The notes beneath the pieces were generated by a model. It made no database searches, was not told where the DNA came from, and saw nothing but the letters and a program-made list of their open reading frames with translations. From NCBI GenBank assembly GCA_934647195.1, contig CAKUFD010000001.1:186001-250000 (forward strand): DNA of 64,000 nucleotides, given 5' to 3'. The stretch is from an uncultured Collinsella sp. (GTDB lineage Bacteria > Actinomycetota > Coriobacteriia > Coriobacteriales > Coriobacteriaceae). The position numbers were made by a program, and so were the translations under genes. Positions 6,744 through 16,100 of this stretch are shown here, piece by piece (positions within the stretch are counted from its first letter, which is position 1; each line of letters opens with the position of its first letter).

Positions 6744-8774
6744 GTGGCTAAAGAAGAGTCATACGATGGCAACGAAATTAAGATCCTTGAGGGTCTTGAG
6801 GCCGTTCGCAAGCGTCCGGGTATGTATATCGGCTCGACGAGTGCTTCCGGATTGCATCATCTGGTATGGGAGATCGTCGACAATGCGGTCGACGAGGCCA
6901 TGGCGGGGTATTGCTCCAAGATTATGGTGACGGTGCATGCCGACAACTCCATCACTGTTGTCGACAATGGCCGCGGCATCCCCGTGGACGAGCACCCGGT
7001 CAAGAAGATTCCGACCCTCGAGGTCGTCATGACCATCCTGCACGCCGGTGGCAAGTTCGATAACTCCGCCTACAAGGTGTCGGGCGGACTGCACGGCGTT
7101 GGCGTTTCGGTCGTCAACGCGCTGTCAAAGAAGATGGTCGTGCAGGTTAGGCGCGACGGCAAAACCTATGAGATGCAATTCTCGCGCGGCAACACCGTGG
7201 AGAAGATGAAGGAAGTCGGAAGCTCGGAGGAAACGGGTACGTCCGTGACCTTCTGGCCCGATGAGGAAATCTTCGAGACCACCATCTACGATTTCGATAC
7301 GCTGCACAATCGCCTGCAGGAAACGGCGTTCTTGAACAAGAATCTCGAGATCGTCCTCACCGATGAGCGTGAGACCGAGCCGCGCATCGAGGAATTCTGC
7401 TATGCGGGCGGCATCATCGATTTCGTCAAATTCCTGAACGAGGGCAAAGATGTCCCCGAGGCTCTCAAGGAGCCCATCTATATCGAGGGGACGTCCGAAG
7501 AGGGTGTCCCCACCGACAGAATGGGCGATGTCGAGGTGTCTTTGCAGTGGAATACGTCGTATTCCGAGACAGTCATGAGCTTCGCGAACGATATCTACAC
7601 CCCCGAGGGCGGCATGCACCTCGAAGGATTCCGCACCGCGCTCACGCGTGTGATTAACGATTACGCACGCAAGCAGGGCATTCTTAAAGAAAAGGAATCC
7701 AATCTCACGGGCGACGACGTGCGCGAGGGCCTCTCTGCCGTCATTTCCGTCAAGCTTGCCGACCCGCAGTTCGAGGGCCAGACCAAGGCCAAGCTTGGCA
7801 GCTCGTTCATGCGTACGCTGGTGCTCAAGATCGTCACCGACGGCCTGACCGATTACCTTGAGGAACATCCCAAGCAGGGTCGCGAGATCGTCAAGAAAGC
7901 CCAACAGGCGTCCAAAGCTCGCAACGCTGCCCGCAAGGCTCGCGAGGCAACGCGCCGTAAGAGTCTGCTCGAAACCGCGGCGCTCCCCGGAAAGCTTGCG
8001 GACTGCTCGGTGCGCGACGCCGAGATGACCGAGCTCTTCATTGTAGAGGGCGACTCGGCAGGTGGTTCTGCTAAGGATGGCCGTCGCCGAGACATCCAGG
8101 CTATCCTGCCCCTGCGCGGCAAGATTTTGAACGTAGAGCGCGTGGGCGACCACCGAGCCTTCTCTTCCGATACCATCCAGTCGCTCATCACGGCTATCGG
8201 CTGCGGCGTGACCTCGGGTTCGGGCGATGGTGGCGATTTCGATATCACCAAGGCTCGCTACCACAAGATCATCATCATGACCGATGCAGACGTCGACGGC
8301 GCACATATCCGCATCTTGCTGCTTACGTTCTTCTACAAGTACATGCGCCCGCTGATCGATGCCGGCTATGTCTACGTGGCGTGCCCGCCGATCTTTGGCA
8401 TCAAGGTGCGCAACAAGATTCACTACGTCTACCCCAACGGCAGGCAGCCCGAAGACGAGATCTTGAAGGACACCATCCGCAGCCTTGGCCTTACCCCCGA
8501 CGAGGGTGATGAAGATGGCAAGGCCGAGAGCGGCAAGGTTACCAAGAAGCGCAAGGGCTATACCGTCCAGCGCTACAAGGGTCTGGGCGAGATGGATCCC
8601 AAGCAGCTTGCCTCGACCACCATGGACCCAAAGACCCGTATTCTGCAGCGCGTGAGTATCGAGGATGCCATCACGGCAGATCGCGCCGTGCGAGAGCTTA
8701 TGGGTTCCGAGGTTAGCTATCGTCGTGAGTATATTGAGAAGCATGCCCACGACGCCCGCTTCCTCGATGCCTAA
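6744..8774 (+). CDS. gyrB: DNA gyrase subunit B
   Basis: ATPase subunit of gyrase, which introduces negative supercoils. The 676-aa length is that of the short form lacking the large insert of Gram-negative GyrB. GHKL motifs: EIVDNAVDEAMAGYC, DNGRGIPVDEH and GGLHGVGVSVVNALS. TOPRIM motifs: EGDSAGGSAKDGRRR and DADVDGAHIRILLL. The C-terminal signature is QRYKGLGEMDPKQLA. The start is GTG at 6744 after an AGAGGGAG ribosome-binding site. It continues the dnaA-dnaN-recF-dciA series and precedes gyrA by 215 bp. Confidence 0.98.
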   Translation: MAKEESYDGNEIKILEGLEAVRKRPGMYIGSTSASGLHHLVWEIVDNAVDEAMAGYCSKIMVTVHADNSITVVDNGRGIPVDEHPVKKIPTLEVVMTILHAGGKFDNSAYKVSGGLHGVGVSVVNALSKKMVVQVRRDGKTYEMQFSRGNTVEKMKEVGSSEETGTSVTFWPDEEIFETTIYDFDTLHNRLQETAFLNKNLEIVLTDERETEPRIEEFCYAGGIIDFVKFLNEGKDVPEALKEPIYIEGTSEEGVPTDRMGDVEVSLQWNTSYSETVMSFANDIYTPEGGMHLEGFRTALTRVINDYARKQGILKEKESNLTGDDVREGLSAVISVKLADPQFEGQTKAKLGSSFMRTLVLKIVTDGLTDYLEEHPKQGREIVKKAQQASKARNAARKAREATRRKSLLETAALPGKLADCSVRDAEMTELFIVEGDSAGGSAKDGRRRDIQAILPLRGKILNVERVGDHRAFSSDTIQSLITAIGCGVTSGSGDGGDFDITKARYHKIIIMTDADVDGAHIRILLLTFFYKYMRPLIDAGYVYVACPPIFGIKVRNKIHYVYPNGRQPEDEILKDTIRSLGLTPDEGDEDGKAESGKVTKKRKGYTVQRYKGLGEMDPKQLASTTMDPKTRILQRVSIEDAITADRAVRELMGSEVSYRREYIEKHAHDARFLDA

Positions 8775-8788
8775 CCTGCGCGGCTTTC

Positions 8789-8873
8789 CCAGGCACCCGA
8801 CCTTGCCCCTCAATCGTCGGTCGCGTACCTAAGTACGCTTCCCTCCTCTTTCAGGGCAATCTCGGGCACCTGG
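8789..8873 (+). promoter_or_regulatory. Structured leader between gyrB and gyrA
   Basis: Two arms (8789-8808 and 8854-8873) pair as CCAGG/CCTGG, CCGA/TCGG and TTGCCC/GGGCAA separated by small symmetric internal loops. Inside the loop is a second perfect stem, GCGTAC (8823-8828) with GTACGC (8833-8838). A third small stem GTTGAA/TTCAAC lies at 8897-8915. None has a T tail, so the spacer reads more like a folded mRNA leader than a terminator. Confidence 0.5.
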
Positions 8874-8989
8874 AAAACCCGTATCCGATGTTGAGGGTTG
8901 AACGCCTTTTTCAACAAGTGTTTTTGGAGATGGGTCGATCGAGCAGCTGCATGAATGAACGTAACCACGACCAACCAGGGAGGTAGTAC

Positions 8990-11710
8990 GTGGCAGAAGA
9001 TATGAATAACAACGACAACGAGCAGTCGGAGGGCATGCCCGACGATCTGCGTCGTTTGCTCGCTCGCGCGGAGCAGGGGGAGGATGGAGATCCCGATTCC
9101 TATAACCCTGATGCCGAAGACGAGGAAGAGGATGGCGACGAGGAGCTCGAGGAGAGCTTTGGCGCTGTAGACCGCGGCACCGATGCCGGCGAGGATATCA
9201 ATGGCGGCCAACTGCAGATTTCCGAGTTCGGCCAGGAGATGAAGCAGTCCTTCATCGAGTATTCGATGTCGGTTATCACCGCCCGCGCCCTGCCTGATGT
9301 CCGCGATGGCCTGAAGCCGGTTCACCGTCGCATCCTGTACGCGATGAACGAGAGCGGCATCTATCCCAACCGCCCGCACAAGAAGTCTGCCTGGACTGTC
9401 GGTGAAGTTATCGGTAAGTACCACCCGCACGGCGACTCCGCGGTCTACGAGACAATGGTTCGCTTGGCCCAGTGGTTCTCGATGCGCACGCCTCTCATCG
9501 ATGGGCATGGCAACTTTGGCAACATCGACGGCGACTCCGCCGCAGCCATGCGTTACACCGAGAGCCGCTTGGCAAAACCCGCCATGGAGCTCCTGCGCGA
9601 CCTGCAGAAAGATACCGTCGACTGGCAGCCCAACTACGACGAGTCCCTGGCAGAGCCCGTTGCCCTGCCCGCTCGTTTCCCCAACCTGCTAGTCAACGGC
9701 AGCCAGGGTATCGCCGTTGGTATGGCGACGAATATCGCTCCGCACAACCTCAGCGAGGCAATCGAGGCAACCTGTTATCTCATCGATAACCCGGATGCGA
9801 CGGTCGACGAGCTCATGCAGATCATGCCGGGCCCCGACTTCCCAACCGGCGCCGTCATCATGGGCTCCGACGGAATCCGTCAAAGCTATGAGACCGGTCG
9901 CGGCTCCATCACCGTGCGCGCCAAGGCTCATGTCGAGTCCACCAAGACGGGTCGTAACCGTCTGGTGTTCACCGAGATTCCCTACATGGTCAACAAAGGT
10001 ACCCTGCAAGAGAAGATCGCCCAGCTGGTGAACGAGAAGCGCATCGAGGGCATTTCCGATATGCGCGACGAGTCGAACCAGAAGGGTATCCGTCTTGTCA
10101 TCGAGCTGAAGAAGAACGTCATCCCCCAGGTCGTTCTCAACAACCTCTATAAGTACACCTCGCTGCAGACCACGTTTGGTGCCAATAACCTGGCCCTCGT
10201 CAACGGCGTGCCCAAGTGTCTCTCGCTGCGCGAGATGCTGCAGCACTATATTGACCATCAGGTTGACGTTGTTACTCGCCGCACGCGCTTTGACCTCAGG
10301 AAGGCGCAGGCCCGCGCTCATATTCTAGAGGGCTATCTCATGGCTCTCGACCATATCGACGAGGTTATCTCGATCATCCGTTCCTCGCGTACCGATTCCG
10401 AGGCCTCCGGCCGCCTGATCGAGCGCTTTGGTTTCACGACCGAGCAGACCACGGCCATCCTCGAGATGAAGCTGCGTCGCCTCACCGGTCTTGAGCGCGA
10501 CAAGATCCAAGAGGAGCTGGACGGCCTGCGCCGCGCTATCGCCTACTATAAGGACCTTCTCGCCCACGAGGAGAAGATTCTTGGCGTGATCAAGGAAGAG
10601 ATGCGCGAGATTTCCCGCAAGTTCGGCGACAAGCGCCGCACCAAGATTGCCGCTGCCGAGCGCAACCTCGACGTTGAGGACCTCATCGCCGATGAAGATA
10701 TGGTCGTCACCATCACCCATACCGGCTACGTCAAGCGTATCCCCGTGGCCGCTTATCGCGCCCAGAAGCGCGGCGGCAAGGGCGTTACGGGCGTGAGCCT
10801 GAAAGAGGACGATATCATCGAGGAGATGTTCATTGCCAGCACGCATGAGTATGTGCTCTTCTTCTCAAATCGCGGCAAGGTCTATCGCCTTAAGGTTCAC
10901 GAGCTGCCCGAGGGTTCGCGCCAGGCTCGCGGTACGGCGATCGTCAACCTGCTGCCGTTTGAGGAAGGCGAGAAGATCGCCAGCGTGATTTCTTGCCGTG
11001 AGTTCCCTGACGATGAGTATCTGCTGTTTGCGACCCGCAGCGGCATGATCAAGAAGACGGTCATGAGCGCTTACGACCGCAGCCGTCGCGATGGCATCAT
11101 CGCCATCAACCTTAAGGACGGCGACGCGCTGCTCAACGTTCGTCGCGTGCGTGAGGGCGAGAAGATCATCATGGCGACGACGGCGGGCAAGGCTATCGTC
11201 TTTGGTGAAGATCAAGTGCGCGCCACCGGCCGCGATACGAGCGGCGTGCGCGGCATCACGATGAAAGATGATGCGAGCGTCTTGGGCATGGAGGTTTCCA
11301 ACGGCACCGGCGACCTCTTTGTCATCACCGAGCATGGCTTTGGCAAGCGCACCCCGGTTGCTGATTATCCCGAGCAAAACCGCGGCGGTCAGGGAGTCTT
11401 TACTATCCAGATGACCGATCGCAAGGGTCAGCTGGCGGCCATGAAGACCGTGGCTCCGCAGCATGAGCTGTTTATCGTCACCGAGGGCGCTACCGTGATC
11501 CGCGTGAAGACCGATGAGATTTCCCAGACCGGTCGTGCAACGCAGGGCGTCAAGATGATGACCGTGGCCGAGGGCGACCGCGTTTGTGCCGTGGCTCGCA
11601 TGGAGAGCTCGCCGGAGAAGGACGAGACTTCCGGAGAAGCCGAGGGAAAGTCCGAAGAGGTCTCTGCCGATGGCGCAGACGAGGCTTCTGAGGATTTGAT
11701 TGACGAGTAA
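8990..11710 (+). CDS. gyrA: DNA gyrase subunit A
   Basis: DNA-cleaving subunit of gyrase, 906 aa, GTG start after GGGAGGTAG. The canonical N-terminus ([20 protein letters not shown]) begins only around residue 80; residues 1-78 are a Glu/Asp-rich extension. The quinolone-resistance region reads [17 protein letters not shown], with Ser150 and Glu154 at positions equivalent to E. coli Ser83 and Asp87; S/E is a common wild-type pair. The catalytic tyrosine is Y189 in [13 protein letters not shown]. The C-terminal beta-pinwheel contains the GyrA box QKRGGKG, and the protein ends in another acidic tail. Confidence 0.98.
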   Translation: MAEDMNNNDNEQSEGMPDDLRRLLARAEQGEDGDPDSYNPDAEDEEEDGDEELEESFGAVDRGTDAGEDINGGQLQISEFGQEMKQSFIEYSMSVITARALPDVRDGLKPVHRRILYAMNESGIYPNRPHKKSAWTVGEVIGKYHPHGDSAVYETMVRLAQWFSMRTPLIDGHGNFGNIDGDSAAAMRYTESRLAKPAMELLRDLQKDTVDWQPNYDESLAEPVALPARFPNLLVNGSQGIAVGMATNIAPHNLSEAIEATCYLIDNPDATVDELMQIMPGPDFPTGAVIMGSDGIRQSYETGRGSITVRAKAHVESTKTGRNRLVFTEIPYMVNKGTLQEKIAQLVNEKRIEGISDMRDESNQKGIRLVIELKKNVIPQVVLNNLYKYTSLQTTFGANNLALVNGVPKCLSLREMLQHYIDHQVDVVTRRTRFDLRKAQARAHILEGYLMALDHIDEVISIIRSSRTDSEASGRLIERFGFTTEQTTAILEMKLRRLTGLERDKIQEELDGLRRAIAYYKDLLAHEEKILGVIKEEMREISRKFGDKRRTKIAAAERNLDVEDLIADEDMVVTITHTGYVKRIPVAAYRAQKRGGKGVTGVSLKEDDIIEEMFIASTHEYVLFFSNRGKVYRLKVHELPEGSRQARGTAIVNLLPFEEGEKIASVISCREFPDDEYLLFATRSGMIKKTVMSAYDRSRRDGIIAINLKDGDALLNVRRVREGEKIIMATTAGKAIVFGEDQVRATGRDTSGVRGITMKDDASVLGMEVSNGTGDLFVITEHGFGKRTPVADYPEQNRGGQGVFTIQMTDRKGQLAAMKTVAPQHELFIVTEGATVIRVKTDEISQTGRATQGVKMMTVAEGDRVCAVARMESSPEKDETSGEAEGKSEEVSADGADEASEDLIDE

Positions 11711-11740
11711 ACGCCGTACCGGTAAAGCATCTGCCTAGCA

Positions 11741-11770
11741 AAAGGCCCATCCGCTGGATGGGCCTTTCTT
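11741..11770. terminator. Bidirectional terminator between gyrA and the DUF151 gene
   Basis: Perfect 12-bp stem AAAGGCCCATCC (11741-11752) / GGATGGGCCTTT (11756-11767) with a 3-nt loop. It has T runs on both strands and so can end both convergent units. Confidence 0.9.
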
Positions 11771-11818
11771 GTCTGATGATTACGCGCTTACTGAATTGAC
11801 GCAGAAAAGCGGAGGTGA

Positions 11819-12319
11819 CTAGAAATCGTCGGGCGAGAGCGTCTGCACGAAGTGGTCGAACTTCTGCTGCTCTGCTTCCTCGTTGATGTCGGTTTGATAC
11901 GAGAACGTACCCGCGCGGTTCATGATGTCATCTTCGACATAGATGGGAGCGTTTACGCGCACGGCGAAAGCGAGGGCATCGCTCGGGCGCGCATCGACCG
12001 CATGCTCCGTGCCGTCTTGGTCAAGAATAATGACATTGGCGAAAAAGACCGGGGTCTCCATGTGGGAAATCTCAACACGGGCGATTTTGGCACCGAGCTC
12101 TTTGACGGCACTGACGGCGAAATCGTGTGTGATGGGTCGTCCGGGGTTCTTTCCATCGATTCCTTGGCTTAGCGCCGCGGCCTCGAAAGATCCAGTCTGG
12201 ATGGACAGGGCGCGGAGAGGTGCTTCGTTTGATTCTGAAGTCTCGCGCTCGCGCAGGACGATGAGGGATGGATGGGGGCCGGCGGCCATAACGATGGTCT
12301 CGATATCAACGCGAATCAT
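11819..12319 (-). CDS. Bifunctional nuclease family protein (DUF151)
   Basis: A 166-aa protein starting MIRVDIETIVMAAGPHPSLI after a GGAGGT ribosome-binding site. It contains the DUF151 core: THDFAVSAVKELGAKIARVE, FANVIIL and the conserved block DARPSDALAFAVRVNAPIYV followed by EDDIMNRAG. Family members have DNase/RNase activity in some organisms, but the physiological role is unsettled. It is convergent with gyrA and divergent from the tRNA unit. Family assignment is confident; activity is inferred. Confidence 0.85.
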   Translation of the reverse strand: MIRVDIETIVMAAGPHPSLIVLRERETSESNEAPLRALSIQTGSFEAAALSQGIDGKNPGRPITHDFAVSAVKELGAKIARVEISHMETPVFFANVIILDQDGTEHAVDARPSDALAFAVRVNAPIYVEDDIMNRAGTFSYQTDINEEAEQQKFDHFVQTLSPDDF

Positions 12320-12435
12320 TATGGCACCTCCTTATTGACGATGATGGTGGGGTCGGAATATTCCACCCGTTTGAATCGGATAGTAATACTACCCAAAATA
12401 GAGGGGAAACGCGTGCGATTTCGATATAAGACCCA

Positions 12436-12491
12436 ACTAAAAAATTTTTTTAAAAAAGTCGTTGACTTAGAAAAACGGTCTGGGCTAATAT
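12436..12491 (+). promoter_or_regulatory. Strong tRNA promoter with A/T-rich UP-like tract
   Basis: The -35 is TTGACT (12462-12467), the spacer is 18 bp and the -10 is TAATAT (12486-12491), 15 bp before tRNA-Ile. Directly upstream, 12438-12457 is a run of A and T tracts resembling an UP element, as expected for a stable-RNA promoter. Confidence 0.8.
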
Positions 12492-12505
12492 AGTCAACGC
12501 GCGAT

Positions 12506-12582
12506 GGACCTGTAGCTCAGTTGGTTAGAGCGTCCGGCTGATAACCGGGAGGTCACAAGTTCGAATCTTGTCAGGTCCACCA
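12506..12582 (+). tRNA. ileT: tRNA-Ile (GAT)
   Basis: Complete cloverleaf: acceptor GGACCTG/CAGGTCC, D-arm GCTC/GAGC, anticodon loop CTGATAA (anticodon GAT), T-arm ACAAG-TTCGAAT-CTTGT, discriminator A and an encoded CCA. It follows gyrA and precedes tRNA-Ala, a pair also found after gyrA in other Actinomycetota. Confidence 0.97.
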
Positions 12583-12593
12583 CTTTCTTTCGC

Positions 12594-12642
12594 AATAAAC
12601 ACCCCAGCGAGAGCCGAGTCGCCGCTGGGGTGTTTATTACTT
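12594..12642 (+). terminator. Strong hairpin between tRNA-Ile and tRNA-Ala
   Basis: Perfect 16-bp stem AATAAACACCCCAGCG (12594-12609) / CGCTGGGGTGTTTATT (12623-12638). The A-rich and T-rich ends give it terminator character. tRNA-Ala begins 8 bp later, so either readthrough or RNA processing must supply tRNA-Ala. Confidence 0.75.
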
Positions 12643-12649
12643 TCTCCGT

Positions 12650-12725
12650 GGGGGTTTAGCTCAGCTGGGAGAGCGCGGGCTTTGCAAGCCTGAGGTCAGG
12701 GGTTCGATCCCCCTAACCTCCACCA
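12650..12725 (+). tRNA. alaT: tRNA-Ala (TGC)
   Basis: Cloverleaf with acceptor GGGGGTT/AACCTCC including the G3:U70 wobble that identifies tRNA-Ala, anticodon loop TTTGCAA (TGC), T-arm AGGGG-TTCGATC-CCCCT and an encoded CCA at 12723-12725. Confidence 0.97.
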
Positions 12726-12737
12726 TTTGAATTTGAG

Positions 12738-12766
12738 GCCGCAGCCGAGAGGTTGCGGCTTTTTTG
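12738..12766 (+). terminator. Terminator after tRNA-Ala
   Basis: Nine-pair stem GCCGCAGCC/GGTTGCGGC (12738-12746 and 12751-12759, one G-U) with a GAGA loop and a run of T. Confidence 0.85.
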
Positions 12767-12770
12767 TTGA

Positions 12771-12893
12771 CCGTGCACGGGATCGAACCCCGTGAGGGTG
12801 CGGAGCCGAGTGAACGCGCGAGCGTTCGCCGGCGCAGCACGCAAGGCGCGAAGCGCCGCAGCGCACCGCGCGGCCCCGCCGCGCGCAACTTTC
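12771..12893. repeat. tRNA-associated three-hairpin GC-rich element, copy A
   Basis: Starts with GGGATCGAACCCC (12779-12791), the exact inverse of 13 bases of the T-arm of tRNA-Ala just upstream. Three hairpins follow: GTGAACGC-GCGA-GCGTTCGC (12810-12829), GGCGC-GAA-GCGCC (12845-12857) and GCGCGGC-CCC-GCCGCGC (12868-12884). A second copy with the same order, and compensatory base changes in hairpin 1, lies at 24283-24422 after a tRNA-Ser. No open reading frame is conserved between copies. The rest of the gap to 13117 holds only the hairpins at 13012-13053. Confidence 0.8.
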
Positions 12894-13011
12894 TTCCCTC
12901 TATCATTCTGGGTCTGCCTAAAGGGATATATCGCCGAATGTGTGAGTACGTTACCACGTAGAAAAATACCTGCATACCGCCCGCGCTTTAGAAAACGCCT
13001 TCCACCCGATT

Positions 13012-13053
13012 GAGTGGTTCGTTTTTAAACTACCACTCTCAAGAACCATTTTT
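13012..13053 (+). promoter_or_regulatory. Overlapping alternative hairpins upstream of the GH95 gene
   Basis: GAGTGGT (13012-13018) can pair with ACCACTC (13032-13038), or TGGTTC (13015-13020) can pair with GAACCA (13043-13048), which is followed by TTTTT. The two stems share bases and exclude each other, and the second looks like an intrinsic terminator. It could be a simple terminator for the upstream unit or an attenuator for the fucosidase gene 65 bp on. Confidence 0.45.
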
Positions 13054-13117
13054 CTCCCCATAGAATCAACTTGGATTATTAGCAACATATCCTTGTCCGG
13101 GGGAAGGAGACAGAGAT

Positions 13118-16100
13118 ATGCTACGTTGCGGGAAGCCGCTTCCGTCACGCCGATTGCGCCGCGTTCTTATGTGCGGGCTTGTGGCTGCTGTGACACTGGC
13201 GTTAATATCGCCTAGTGCTATGCAAGTTGCTTGGGCACAAGGTGGAAAGGTTGCCACTGCCGAGGGGGGCTCGACCTCGAGCCCTTTGAAGCTTTGGTAT
13301 CAAGAATCTGCCGGTGCTCATGGCGGTAGCGCCAACGACATTTGGCAAAAGCGCACGTTGCCCATCGGCAACGGCGATATGGGCGCCAACGTGTATGGTG
13401 AGGTTGCGACTGAGCACCTCACGTTCAACGAAAAGACCCTTTGGACGGGCGGCCCAAGCTCCTCTCGTCCCAATTACCAGGGCGGTAATCTCGAGAACAA
13501 GGGAAATAACGGCCAGACGCTCAAGAACATCCAAAAGCTCTTTGCTGAGGGAAAGAACAGCGAAGCTGCCAACCTGTGCAATCAGCTTACGGGCGCAACG
13601 GATGGCTACGGATCGTATCAGCCTTGGGGTGATATCTACCTCAAGGTCAACGGCCTCTCCGATTCCGGTGCTGCCGAGTACGAGCGCTCTCTCGATATCG
13701 AGAACGGCCTCGCCAACGTTTCCTTCAAGCAGGGCGGAACCGCGTACACGCGCGAGTTCTTTGCAAGCAATCCCGATAACGTGATTGCCGGTCAGCTTAC
13801 CTCTGAGGGCGATCCGATGAACGTCGAGATCACGTTCCCCTCCAAGCAGGGTGGCAAGACGGTTGCTTCGGGCGATCAGCTTACGCTTGCGGGTGCGGTT
13901 TCTGACAATCAGCTCAAGTACGATTCCGTCCTCAAGGTTAAAGCCGAGGGCGGTACTGTTACGGCATCCGGTGACAAGCTGGTTGTCACGGGCGCCAACA
14001 AGATTTCATTCTTCGTTGCCGCGGCAACGGATTATAAGAACGACTACCCGGCATATCGCACGGGCGAGTCTAGCGAGCAGCTGCACGCTCGCGTTCAGGC
14101 TACGGCAGACGCTGCCGCCAGCAAGGGGTACGACGCCGTTCGTGCCGATCATGTTGCCGACGTGAGCGCGCTCATGGGCCGTGTCAACCTGAGCTTGGGC
14201 GATGCCGCCTCTTCTGACAAGCCGACCGACAAGCTGCTCGAGGCATACAACAACGGTACCGCTACCGAGCCCGAGCGCCGCCTGCTCGAGACCATGCTTT
14301 ACCAGTATGGTCGCTATCTGACCGTTGCGTCCTCGCGTGAGAACTCCCAGCTCCCCAGCAACCTGCAGGGCGTGTGGAACAACCTCATGGATCCGCCTTG
14401 GGCTTCCGACTACCACATGAATGTCAACCTGCAGATGAACTACTGGCCGGTGTACTCCGCGAATCTTGCGGAGTCTGCCAAGCCACTCGTCTCCTATGTC
14501 GACGGCCTGCGTGAGCCCGGCCGTGTGACCGCCAAGATCTATGCTGGCATCGAGAGCGCCGAGGGCGAAGCCAACGGCTTCATGGCCCATACGCAGAACA
14601 CGCCTTTTGGCTGGACCTGCCCGGGCTGGAGTTTTGACTGGGGCTGGTCGCCTGCGGCCGTGCCCTGGATTCTCCAGAACACCTATGATGCCTATCGCTA
14701 TACGGGCGATACCGAGTACCTGAAGAGCGATATCTACCCTGCGCTTCGCGAGGAAGCGCAGCTGTATGCCCAGCTGCTCGTTCGCGATAGCGATGGCAAG
14801 TATGTCACGTCGCCAACGTATTCGCCCGAGCACGGTCCGCGTACCGCCGGCAATACCTATGAGCAGGCGCTTATCTGGCAGCTTTTCCATGATGCTATCG
14901 AGGCCGGCAAGGTTGTGGGCGAGGCCCCCGAGGTCCTAGCCGTTTGGCAGGAGAAGTTTGACAATCTGCGCACTCCGATTGAGATTGGCTCCGATGGCCA
15001 GATCAAGGAGTGGTACACCGAGGGGGCCTTTAACAAGGACGCGAACGGCAATTCGTTGGGCGAGGGCTTTGGCCATCGTCATATGTCCCATATGCTCGGC
15101 CTGTTCCCCGGAACGCTGATTTCCGTGGATACCCCTGAGTGGTTCGCGGCTGCCCGTGTGTCTATGAACCTTCGAACCGATGAGAGCACCGGTTGGGGCA
15201 TGGGCCAGCGCATCAACACCTGGGCCCACCTTCGCGACGGCGATCGTGCTTACAAGTTGCTGGGCGATCAGTTTAAGAACGGCATCTACCCCAATCTCTG
15301 GGACCTGCATCCGCTGCCCGGTGGTAGCACCTTCCAGATCGATGGCAACTTTGGCGCTACGTCTGGTATTAACGAGATGCTCCTCCAGAGCAGCGGTGGC
15401 TATATCGATATGCTGCCCGCCCTGCCTTCTGCATGGAAGAGCGGATCTGTCGAGGGTCTTGTTGCCCGCGGTAACTTCGTTGTATCCATGAACTGGGAAG
15501 AGTTGACCCTGACTTCTGCAACCATTGAGTCTCGCAACGGCGGTACGGCTACCGTCAATGCCCCCGGATGCTCTTTGGGCGTTGTGACGGATGCTTCTGG
15601 CAATCCGGTTGATTACAAGGTTCTCTCGGACGATCGTATTTCGTTTGAGACTGAACAGGGTGGCGTGTATACGCTGAGCATGATTCCTGCGTCTTCCAAG
15701 CTTGCCGCTCCTTCGGGCCTGAGCGCCGTGAAGGCTGCCGACAATACGGTTGAGCTTTCTTGGAATGCCGTTGAGGCACCTGCGGGCGCGGATGTTACCT
15801 ATGCTTTGATGCGCAAGGTTGGCGACGGCGACTGGGTGACCTGCGTTTCCGACCTTAAGGAAACCTCCTTCACCGATACCGAGGCATATGACTTCCTGGG
15901 CAAGGTCTCGTATCGCGTTCGCGCCGTCTCCCATGGCACCACCGGTGAGCTGAGCTCTGCTGTGGATGTCATGGATCTGCGCAATATGGCCGGTATGATC
16001 GACGATCAGGATTCTCGCGTTATCTATCAGGGTAGTTGGGGTGATTGGAACAAGGATTCCGACAACTACGCTGGCACCATCAAGTTCTTGGATGCGCCTA

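Noticed and set aside
9422..9480. Quinolone-resistance mutation in gyrA
   Set aside because: Positions equivalent to E. coli 83 and 87 are Ser and Glu, a common wild-type combination in Gram-positive bacteria.
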